Positions 23,598 through 33,352 of a DNA stretch of 64,000 bases are shown here, in pieces. Where the stretch lies: the NCBI RefSeq assembly GCF_008831285.2, contig NC_045150.1, forward strand, positions 13,251,868 to 13,315,867, read 5' to 3'. The notes under the pieces were generated by a model, which was not told the DNA's origin, ran no database searches, and saw only the letters and a list, made by a program, of their open reading frames with translations. The translations under genes were made by a program, and so were the position numbers. The stretch comes from Nymphaea colorata (lineage: Eukaryota > Streptophyta > Magnoliopsida > Nymphaeales > Nymphaeaceae). Positions within the stretch are counted from its first letter, which is position 1. Each line of letters opens with the position of its first letter.

Positions 23598-25430
23598 GAA
23601 GAGTATTTCCAGCTTTATTACAATCCACAAGGGATAGATCAACCCAAATTAGAATTAATAAAATATATATATATATATAAATATATAAATATGAGAGAGA
23701 GAGAAAGAGAGAGAGGAAGAGTATTTCCAGCTTTATTACAATCCACAAGGGATAGATCAACCCAAATTAGAATTAATATCACAAGTAGAGACAAAGTAGG
23801 TGCAAAAGTTGGATGTGAGATACATCTGAAACAATCGTAGCTATTAATCTTTTCTTGACAAATGGTTGAGCAAAATTCAAGAAGAAACAGTTAGAAAAAA
23901 ATATGCATTTTTCTCCAACTTTTTCTTAATTCCATGATTGAATTATCCAGCACCAACGTGTGTGTGTGTTTGGGGTGAGAGACTCAGGAGAGAGCTTGAG
24001 TAAGTACTGCATGGGTCTATGAAAAAGTTAAGAACATAAACAACATTTTGTAAAAATTAACTAGATTCTTAATTTTTGGTGCATCCCTCGTGTCATTTAC
24101 ACATGGATTGCTTATTAAAATTATTCGGGATGCTTTCTTGCATGACAAGTCCTATACACAAACCCACCTATACACAACGATCAATTAATCAATACCACCT
24201 ATACACAACGATCAATTTAATTCAATGTGAAAACCTAACAATTATATTTTAAGGATTTATCAAAAATTAAATTTTATTGTAACAGAAAACTAAGTTCTCA
24301 AGATTCAACATAGTAATTACTTTAGTACACGAAGGGTTATTATGACTGCACAACGAGTCGAGCCAACTGAAGCTCGCTCGATAAACTCAACTCAAAATGA
24401 GTCGAGCCAACTCAAGCTCGCTCGATAAACTCAACTCGAACTCGACTCGTTTTTTAAACGAGTCAAACTCGAGCTTAAGTATAAACTTGAATATGTTAAT
24501 GAGTCGAGTTCGAGTCGACTAAACTCAGCTCGGCTTGATTTTATTTTGATTTTAAAGTTTCCCACTTTTTTTCGTTTAACCCGCTTAATCTCATTTTTTG
24601 TTTTATATTTTTTTATTTTCCCTCTCTTCACCGCGCCACACGCCACGTTTCTTTTTACTTCATTTCCCCAACATTTTTTTTACTTCATTTTTCATTCATT
24701 TTCTCTTTGCATTGCTCTTCTTAATGTCATAATGACCTGCCACTTCCTCTCCGCATGCCACGGAAACCAAAAACCAAAAGTACACAGAACCCAAAACCAA
24801 AGAAGAACGAAGGTAGCATGCTGAGCACGCTGGATAATCGAGCGGCTCGAGCCGAGCTCGAGTTGAAAAGCAAACGCTCGAGTCGAGTTCGAGCTGATGT
24901 TTGAAGCTCGTGTCGAGCTTGAGCTGACTAAATATGAGTGAGCCGAGCTTGAGTCGGCCGAACTCGAGCTCGTCTCGGCTCCTGTGCCGGGTTATTCGTT
25001 CAAGACCCTGAAACTAAATCCAAAACTTGCTCTTATGAACCTATCAATAAAATCAGATATCTTGTTTTTGCTAAAAACATCTAGAAAGTTCAATCTAATA
25101 ATCGATTATAAATAAGAGGAGACGTAGTTCTTAAATATACTTCATTATTTACAGAGAGTGAAAGCCAAACAAACCAAATAATTTTTTCCCTCACTCTTAT
25201 ATATATATATATGACAGATCTTGTAAAGTTTTCCTAGTTGCTAAAATGAAAAAAAAAAAACTATCCCTATTATCTCAATGATAAGATGAGACGCATAGGC
25301 CTGGATTCTTGGTGTAATGAAAATTAAACCTTCTTCAGATTTGGGGACACAAAAGAGAGGTGGTGATATAGGAAGCTCATTGTCGAAAATTTCAACAGGA
25401 AATGGAAAGCCAGTCTAAACACTCTAGAGT
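23433..25430 (-). other. First intron of minus-copy TNL pseudogene
   Basis: It connects the TIR and NB-ARC exons. It holds an AT microsatellite (23546-23582), two copies of an approximately 80-bp unit (23584-23661 and 23695-23778, containing GAGTATTTCCAGCTTTATTA), and a 647-bp hAT-like element (24342-24988). The rest is AT-rich and featureless. Confidence 0.6.
24342..24988. mobile_element. Non-autonomous hAT-like element with perfect 8-bp TSD
   Basis: GGGTTATT flanks it on both sides (24334-24341 and 24989-24996). The ends are related inverted repeats: left ACTGCACAACGAGTCGAG, right (reverse complement) GGCACAGGAGCCGAG. Both subterminal regions are filled with GAGCTCGAGC-type palindromic motifs, while the centre (24540-24800) is T/C-rich and non-coding. 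An 8-bp TSD is the hAT hallmark. A related but partial sequence lies at 30236-30365. Confidence 0.7.
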
Positions 25431-25455
25431 GAGAAAGGAAGGGCGGGGGAGAAGG

Positions 25456-25931
25456 AAGCTAAACCCGATATCTTTCCAACCTCACGCAAAGCATTCTTCC
25501 AATCACTCACATCTTCCTTTAGCTCCTCATTTTTCTCCAGGGCAGAAATGGACCTTTCTGATTCCCAACATGGGAAAGTTCGGCACCGAAGAATACATGA
25601 ATGATAAGCCTCCTTGGCTCCGCCCTAGTGCACTCTACCATCTTCGTAATCTCTCTCAAACACCACTTGAATTTAGCGTAACCATCATGTGGCACAAATA
25701 TCATCGACCTATGTGCCTAAACAAATTATCCACCCTCTCACCCTTCTTCAAATTCACGTTATCTATGAAAGCAGAGATGCCCCTTTTTACCAAGGTGTCA
25801 TAAAGATAGCCAATGAATCTTTTGCGGGTGTCGTCTCTTTGGGAAGTTTGCGAGGACGCCTTTGTTCCACCAGCACCACAACCATCAGAGCAGACGCCCT
25901 CCTGCTCGGTAGCTCCCTCCATTAGGATCAA
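25456..25931 (-). pseudogene. TNL pseudogene (minus copy): TIR exon
   Basis: Three successive frames on the minus strand make up a TIR domain. The first has SQRDDTRKRFIGYLYDTLV, GISAFIDNVNLKKGE. The second has MIFVPHDGYAKFKWCLREI, VIHVFF-like LIIHVFFGAELSHVGNQKG. The third has EKNEELKEDVSDWKNALREV, GKISGL. This matches the TIR pattern RGEDTRKxFxxHLY / GIxxFIDDxxLxxGE / YASSKWCLDEL / VFYDVDPSHVRxQ. At least two frameshifts (about 25702 and 25530) disable it. The YDVFxSF start is degraded. TIR domains are NAD-cleaving signalling modules. Confidence 0.85.
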
Positions 25932-25934
25932 TTG

Positions 25935-26690
25935 GGAAATAAATTAAAATGTTCCCAAAGAAACAATGAGAAAGCATGCCACAACTGATCAGAAAGAGAA
26001 AATCAGGTGTGGCCATCGTCGGAAGACAAGGGAGGAAAAGGTTTCTTGCTTCCATCGTCGGAAGTGTTCCAACTTCAGAGCTGAGGGCTGTTTTCTCAAT
26101 GAGACGAACGAAGAGTCTATCGCTTTTATGGAAGGGGGTGTAGAAAATTATCGCAACGATTGCGGTGGTAAGGCCGTGAAAGAAAAGGCAAGAACAAGAG
26201 ATTCCCCCGTCATCACAGCTCTTGACAGACGGCGGCCAACTGGTCAAAGGTGAGTCTCATCACCGGGAGGCAGAAAGCTGACAAAGCTCTTTCACAATAT
26301 CGGCCGATACCTTGATTGAATCGGTGCCATGAATCTATTTGTTTCGGGCGTGATCCGATTCGACGATACGATCGGATGCTGACTTTTAGAATCCCAATAC
26401 GCGTCTGAATATTATATGATTATGGTTTATATGTCCGCTTTTAAAAATGTTAACCGCGTGAAGCCCGTCTTCTCGCCGGAGAAGAAGAGACGCGTAGAGA
26501 CCCTCGCGCTGGACGGACGCGCTACTCAGATTGAAAAGGTAATGGCCTCCAGTGTTCTACTTTGTCTGGTAGAGCTTGGGAAAAGCGTTCCCAAAGAAAA
26601 AGAGCTGCTTTGAGAAAACATTTTCTTCTGAAATCTGCTTTTTTTTTTTTTTTGTGTGTATGTGAAAATGGTGTGCCACGGGTGACGGCG
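25935..26690. other. Non-coding or unrecognised
   Basis: Short open frames on both strands lack family resemblance. A degenerate repeat (CATCGTCGGAAG at 26014 and 26054) is seen. It lies between the TIR exon and the DUF247 fragment. Confidence 0.3.
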
Positions 26691-26694
26691 TCTC

Positions 26695-26970
26695 ATGTCT
26701 GCGAATTTTAGTTCTGAAAGGCCAGCTATTACCTCCATTTGTGGAGTTGATGGATGCTTCATGCTCGAACTCCTACGAACTGCGGACCCAGATCGAGATG
26801 AACCATATGAAACTGTCTTCAACATGGCTGGAATGGTTTCGATTACAGTGGTTCAACGGGACATGCTGATGCTAGAAAACCAAATCCCTTTCCTTGTCAT
26901 AAAAAAGTTGGTCGAGGTAGAGACAGGTGGAGGAATCGACGCAGAAATGGACATTGAACTGAGAATATGA
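26695..26970 (+). pseudogene. DUF247 protein fragment
   Basis: The frame contains VDGCFMLELLRTADPDRDEP, then VQRDMLMLENQIPFLVIKKL. Plant DUF247 proteins carry the motifs VDGCFIIELFR and RDMLLLENQIPFFVLEKL in this order and spacing. Full members have 400-550 residues; only about 80 remain here and I see neither the N-terminal nor the membrane-anchored C-terminal part. DUF247 genes are plant-specific and mostly uncharacterised, with some tied to self-incompatibility in grasses. Confidence 0.7.
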
Positions 26971-26979
26971 GAGGAAATG

Positions 26980-28450
26980 GACATTCATGCTGCCTCAGTG
27001 CTGAAAGGTACACCACTACCATAGCTAACACTGAACACCTCCTTTTAAATGCAATGCCACCAAAGAACATTGCTCTTGACTTGACTTCCTAAAAAGCTGG
27101 TAACTCATGATGTAACCTAAGCCAAGGCGACAACTGATAATACCACGCACGTTCTCCATGCTCAATTAGTCAGATGCCTAATACTTGTAAACAAATATTA
27201 ATCAAAGGCAATAATTGAAACCTGTCGGCTGTTGGAATAGTTGAAAATTTAAAAACCAGGGTTAGATAAACACAAACTGTTGCTAATGCAACCATATTTA
27301 AACTCTCATCCAAATCTGTCACGGTCCTGTCCTTTTCACTTTTGCTTACATTCCTCTTTCATTTTCACCATCTTCTTTTTCACTTACTTTCATTCCTCTT
27401 TTATTTTCACCTCCTTTCACTTTGTTTCTTTCTCTTTTTTCTCTCTCTCCTTATCCCTGTTTCTGTCCTTATGTCTTCTTTCAACCTTTCTTCCTCCTCA
27501 CCCACTTTTCTATAAATGATCAACAAACATCATAACCTCCGTCCTTGGGCCATCCTCATTGGGGTCCAGAGACTCGAATCTTAGAACATCTATTGAGAAG
27601 CGGCCATATATATGTCAACATCAGGCCATGTGGGTCGCGCAGGCAGCTGCATAGTCAATACGGCAACCAATGGGAGGAGAAGGAGACTTAGAACCTTTCG
27701 CCCACTTCCGTTAGCAGTCATGAGACGGCATTGTAATTTCTCTAAGCTGAAGAGCTTGATCCTTTTAACTTGCAGTTCCAATCTCTACTTCTCTCTGCCA
27801 TGTTGAAGAAAACTGTGCGCATCTTGTTGGAAGGAACCTTCCAAAAATAGCCATTTTTTAATCAATGATAATAAAAAAAAATACTCATAAATGATCTCAG
27901 AAAAATTTTATCACTTTTTAAAAGATCTCTGAAAATAGTCATAATTGATCTCTGAAAATTAGTCACTTTTTGTTTCTTTCATGTTTCTCATGGCTGTATT
28001 GATGTTTGTCCATTACAGCATGCATGAATAACAAAAAATTATGGCTGCTGGTCCTTAGCTTGAGTATGCCCAGTTTCAATTTGGAGGAGGAAAAAAATGA
28101 ATAATAAAATTAAACAGTGTGGAAGCCATAAATTTCCAGTCATGGGCCACCATATTTTAAGTTTCAAACTTTATATCTGGCACACTCATATGTAAAACAG
28201 TAATAAGAATGAAGTATCATTAGGCAAATTAAATAAATTTTATACGTTGGTGAGGGCAATTGCTCCAACAGTCATAATGTGGCCCCGCCCATGTTCTTAA
28301 ATCAGTATAAGCTAACCCATTTGATTTTTAAAAGATAATTACTTGCTGTATTTGAATCTACCTGCAAATTAATTTTTTCTCTGGAGAACTTTCTCTACAT
28401 TCCTGCAAATGACAGATTCAAGTTGATCCGATTTCAGTACAGCCTGCTCG
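26980..28450. other. Non-coding stretch
   Basis: It contains a long T/C-rich patch (27300-27500) and AT-rich sequence. No gene is recognised. Confidence 0.4.
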
Positions 28451-28456
28451 ATCATA

Positions 28457-28640
28457 GATTACTGCATCTACTTAGCAAGAACCTTAGCCCTGTGTCAAGA
28501 TCTTTTGCTGAAGCTTAGTATAGGGACCTGGCAAACACATCATATGAATTGGTGTAGTTAAAAGCTCTATTGATAGATTTGGAAGTAAATCTGAGCCGGC
28601 CTTGTCTCTTGTAATGTGATAACAAGATTGCTCTTTAGAT
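28457..28640 (+). mobile_element. Ty1/copia RNase H remnant
   Basis: Fragments in shifted frames read DYCIYLA, then VSRSFAEA, a stop, YRDLANTSYELV, and further on CDNKIAL. Copia RNase H has GYCVFLG, VSRSSAEAEYRALA, and CDNKSAL in this order. Internal deletion and a stop show that it is decayed. Confidence 0.6.
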
Positions 28641-28765
28641 AACCGAAAATCAAGTAATGCATGAAAGAGATAAACATGTCAATTTTGATTGTAAGACATC
28701 TAATTAAGGCCAAGGTAATACAACCGGTATATGTGCCAACTCATCTTCAATATGTGAGGTCAAGG

Positions 28766-28806
28766 ACTTTCAATTGGCTGCACGCGTGTGAGTAGTTGGA
28801 CATCAG
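28766..28806 (-). pseudogene. Small TNL LRR fragment
   Basis: About 40 bases (AAGGACTTTCAATTGGCTG and onward to GAGTAGTT) match 20862-20902, the LRR segment beginning YSQTFSQLKVL, with about five differences. The flanks do not match, so this is an isolated scrap of a third TNL copy. Confidence 0.6.
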
Positions 28807-28809
28807 ATT

Positions 28810-30860
28810 GTTGGAAATGAAGCAGTGGAAGACTCTTTAGGGTCTGATCGTTGTCTCTACAACAGATCTTCAAATAAAAATATTTCATTAGTATGACTTT
28901 CATCATGTGTAAGAGTGTTAGCTTACAACTGTAGGCAAAAAGGCAAACATGATAATATATTGGATTCAATGTAAGTATATATTGGATTTATTGTAAGTAT
29001 AGATAATTGGAGCCAATCATCCAAACAAGTTAATATGGATCTAAATCTATCATGAACCAAGCACAATGCTTTATGGATCTCACCATGTCTAAGATTGTTG
29101 ATTTACACTTTTTAACACACCAACATCCAATAATATAATTATTTCTTTTAACTATGATAAACATACGATAATATAATTTTGTCCCAGAAATATTCTTTCA
29201 TTAGGAGCAAAAAAAAAATCATCTTTTAGCACTCTATTGCTACTTACATGTAACTCTTAAAATCATTAGATCTAAAAATCAATGCATATTATAATATATT
29301 TAGATTTAATATAAACAAAATATAGATCTTGAACAAAAAAGGGGTAAACAAGTCAAATCAATTCATGCTCCAAAAGAGTGCAATGTTCACTGTGAGATCC
29401 AAATTCAACAGTTAAATGGATATATACAACAAAATTTTGGTCATATCTAACATCAGCATGGATCCAAAATGACGATGAATATCCGTAGAGCAAGCATAAT
29501 AATATATATTAGAACCAACATAATCAAGATATGAATTTTTAACCAATATCCAAACAAATTCAAATATGAATATGTCATGATCCCACCTAGATACAAATAT
29601 AGATCTTAAGTGACGATTAGATCCAAAGCAACAATGCATGCCACCTTTGGTGGGAATACGTGGGTTTTGCATCCCATTAAAAGTGGGACGCAAATACCAC
29701 TTTTGGAATGGACGTGCCATAGAAATCCTACCAAAAGTGGGATGAGGTGGTTGGAACCACAATCCCATAAAAAATGGGATTGCTCTAACCAAGCACCACC
29801 TTAATGGCGAAGCCAATAGGAGGAAGAGCAGTACCTTTGGGACACCCAACTTGAGTATTGAGACTGTCGTGGTTGTCAGCCAGCTTGTAGGAAGAGCTGC
29901 TTGGCCCACTTTTGATGGGTTTTCATTACTCCAGAGCTGCTTGGCCCACTTCTGATGGGGGTTTCGTTACTCTGCTTTTGATTCCTTAGGTTCTTGGCCA
30001 AGGTTGCAAATTCCTCAATCTTTTATTGGGGCTCCATCATCCCCCTACCAGAAGCCACTATAGTCTATAGCTGGTGAGTGGATGAAGCTTAGTAAGAACC
30101 CTTGCGGAAGGATTTTCTCTCTCCATGATTCTTTGTCTTTTTTTTATCTAGGTCCTGTCATGCTGAAAGCTGGGTCGCCAATTGCTGAGTGCACTATATT
30201 TTCTCTGAGCGACATAACTTGATCCCTCAAATAGGGCTGCATAGTGAGTCGAGCTAGTTTGGATTCCACTCAAAACAAACTTGGCTGGAGCTCAGCTCGT
30301 TCCTTGAACGAGTCGAGCTTGAGCTTGATTCTAAGTTTGAGTTTGTAGATGAGTGGAGCTTGAGAGGAATTTGCTCCAACAGCCATAAGGTGTCTACACT
30401 CATGTTCTTAAATTAGTAAAAGTTTAACTATTTTAATTTCTAAAAGATAATTACTAGAGAACTATATTTGACTTCAATAGCAAATTAAGTTTTTCCCTAG
30501 AGAATCTGTGTGACATTGACAATGATAGAAAAACTTTAAGATTTAGTTGGTATATTGGTAGTGACATAGTTGCTGTGCTGAGTCATTCATCAATGCCAGG
30601 TTAGCCAACCAAATTGGGCTTCAACAAATTAAAGTCATTAACTTGACTTGACTTAGCTGACCATTAACTTCAGCCCACTTGATCGAGCGACCTTGACTGA
30701 TTCAGGTGAGTCATGAGTTCAATTTTCTATGTATTGAAGGGATGAAATTAAGTGGTGAGCGGCTATAATCAGCTGCCAAAGAGCCAAAATCTTTTTTTCC
30801 ACAAATGATGATTGCAAGTCGGTTGATGCGAACTGAGGTGCATGCAGAGATACAAGGCGC
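28810..30860. other. AT-rich non-coding stretch
   Basis: No gene is recognised. 30236-30365 (GAGTCGAGCT, CAGCTCGTTC, ACGAGTCGAGCTTGAGCTTG) resembles one end of the hAT-like element at 24342-24988. 29640-29790 has repeated CCCAC/GTGGG words around AAAAGTGGGA, with no recognised family. Confidence 0.4.
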
Positions 30861-30864
30861 TCAA

Positions 30865-30981
30865 ATCACTGGCTACTGTATTTACTTAGGAGGAGCCTTG
30901 GTTTCATTGAAAACCAAGAAATAGAACATTGTGTCAAGATCTTTCGCCGAAGCAGAATATAAGGCCTTGGCAAGCAATTAA
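30865..30981 (+). mobile_element. Ty1/copia RNase H remnant
   Basis: One frame reads ITGYCIYLGGALVSLKTKK, a TAG stop, then NIVSRSFAEAEYKALASN. This is the copia RNase H segment TGYCVFLGxxLVSWKSKKQN-VSRSSAEAEYRALA. The stop stands where Q is usual (CAG to TAG). It is a better-preserved relative of the remnant at 28457. Confidence 0.75.
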
Positions 30982-31293
30982 ACCGATAGTTTTCATATTT
31001 ACCGTTACATAATACAAGAAGTTATATTTTAAATAAAACAAAATGACAAAAGTCACTGCTTATCATAGGAAACTTTTTATAGATTGCATAATAAATCATA
31101 TTACATTCAGAAGCCCATTCAAAGTATGGATGGATAGCACCTCTTGTTGCGGACCACTTCCCAGATCCAAACAAAAGACTCTTGTTTTGGTCCATGCTTC
31201 TAATCAAGTGCTTAAAGCCTTAAAGGATATTCACAACAGTGGCAATAAATGTGTTTCTCCTTGTTGAAGTCAACAGAGGAGTGGAACTGGAAG

Positions 31294-31386
31294 ATGGCTT
31301 CTTCTGGCAGTTCCGGCTTGAGCAACCCAAAGACCGCCATGGAGGAGAACGTACGGGCATTAATCCTCGTTGCTCAATTCTTTTGA
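31294..31386 (+). CDS. Possible first exon or short ORF, unknown
   Basis: The start context GAAGATGGCT (A at -3, G at +4) is good for a plant start codon. The frame MASSGSSGLSNPKTAMEEN continues to a stop at 31384 (30 codons). The sequence AAC/GTACGG at 31350 could be a splice donor. I recognise no family. The Ser/Gly-rich beginning is typical of many plant N termini but not specific. Confidence 0.25.
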   Translation: MASSGSSGLSNPKTAMEENVRALILVAQFF

Positions 31387-32516
31387 TAAATAAAACCTAA
31401 TCAAGTTCTTGGGTCAACTGGTTGCGTCACATTCTTGATGTCGTCTTTGAACTACATATCTACATTGCTTAAGTTTGTAGGTTGCTTGATTGAATATCAA
31501 TGACAGCAGCATCGCATCCAAGTGGTCAGCATGTCAACCATGAGTTATGGTTGCACATGTGTGCGTGTGTGTCGGTAATATGTTTCTTTTTCATTTTTTG
31601 TTATTTTATTATGTATTTCATTCTTTTGGTTTAATGATAGTTAAGAGAAAGGTTAGGGAAGCAAAGATGAAAGAACTGCAAATTAGTCCTTTTTTTTCTT
31701 TTTAAATTATTTCTCAAGTTTTGTCTGACTTGTAAATGTAATGCTAGTGGTGTTCCTGTGTGTCGCTGTATTATAATAATGTGTGACGTTCTTAGGTTTC
31801 AAACTTCATTGAGGATAAAGGGGGCAGGTTTTTAGTTGGATGACAGTTGGAGTTTCTTTGCCCATATTCATTTATTTAAAAGAAAATGAGTGGCTTTGGA
31901 TCTTGCTTCTTAGGAGAGAGAGGCCCCTTTCATGGTGACTTGACTTTGCCACCCTTTCACTCAAAAGAATTACCACAGGAGCATTAGCAAATGTAGCTAT
32001 AGTTAATGGTATTTTAGCAACACCATGATGGTTTTATAGATGAAATGCTCCCTAGCGTGATGATAAGGGAAGAGTGGTCACAGGGAAAGGTGCGATATGC
32101 GGCCACCTTAACATGCATAGACCCCATCAAATGTGTTTCCAAAAGTGTGTGCTTGACGTGGACATGACAGGATTTCACTTGACTGCTTGGGCAAACAGCG
32201 AAGAAGCATCTGCAGCTGTAAATAGAGAGGTACCTTCGATCAAGAAGCTGACCCAGCCTCCAGCAGTATAGTGAACTGCCCTTCTCTGTCTTTTCTGTTA
32301 CAGGTTGCAGAGGGACACACAAAGTGAGAGCAGGAGAAAGCTCCATTCCTCATTCAATATCAGATACCAATGGCTACTCTGAACAACATTGCTCATAGTT
32401 TAGAGCATTTTAATCACGGGATGCACTGGGTTTCCTGCAAGAGTAATGAGAGCAACATCTCTCTCTCTCTCTCATATGTGTATATTCATGAGTAGTTCAT
32501 GACATGCTGGGTGCAG

Positions 32517-32618
32517 TATTTATGGAGAAGATACTGGGTGCAGCCACGGGAGAAGCGCTTGTACTTACTAATGCATGCCCCTGATGTCAAATCCTCCAAA
32601 CATCACTTCGACACCCAG
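32517..32618 (+). CDS. Possible internal exon, unknown
   Basis: A 102-base segment is open for 34 codons (RRYWVQPREKRLYLLMHAPD and onward to HHFDTQ). It is preceded by GGGTGCAG and followed by a consensus donor CAG/GTAAGT. A CT run at 32458-32472 could serve as a distant pyrimidine tract. The residue composition looks coding, but no family is recognised and no partner exon is confirmed. Confidence 0.25.
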
Positions 32619-33352
32619 GTAAGTGCTTGGAATGTGAATGGGTTAGGTTAGATCCACATATATGATTTGTTTAATAAAGGGAAAGGTTTTGTCTTGGTCG
32701 TTCTGGGTGAAATGAGAATCATTAGTGATAGTGCTGCCTCCATTTTTTTTTTCCCATTTTTTGTAATTAAGACATGGAATGTGATATAGTGATTGCAGAT
32801 GTTAGAAATTGTATTTGTGATTATTGTATTGTCCTACTAAGAGACTTGATCGATTGGTGCCCTGGTTTTGGCATGTTAGAAGTTAGAACTTATTAGTGGT
32901 ACTCCTGATGTATATGATTGGCGTATGGAGTGTATGCCTTTGGGAACAGATGGCAATCAGAGAAAGTGAACCTTATTGAACTTGGCCCTGAACGTGGAAC
33001 TCTCATGACTGATATTCTCCATGTACCATATCATGCCGTAATTTTCTTCTATTTGGTTTAGATTTCATGTACACTTCAATCAATGATTATCTTATAGCTG
33101 TGGTTGTCATTGGTATTTCAAATTTGCAGGCTTAAAGTATGTATTTTTACTGCAAGGCGCATCAAAATTTGATAAATTCAAAAGACCATTAAATAGACAC
33201 ATGGTTGAATGCAGCTTCGCACTTCAAAAAGTTCAGCATAGTGTGCACTAAAGTGTGTGGATGAGGAGGTTCCTGAAACTTGAAAGTGGTGGCAAGATGA
33301 CCGTAAGCATCTTGTCTGGAACTATTGTATCCTCACATGCTACTTTGTAAGA

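Larger units (their letters stand above)
30982..33352. other. Mostly non-coding; two possible short exons
   Basis: No gene family is recognised. Two segments (31294-31386 and 32517-32618) have exon-like properties and are listed separately. CT and AT microsatellite patches occur at 32458-32482. Confidence 0.4.
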
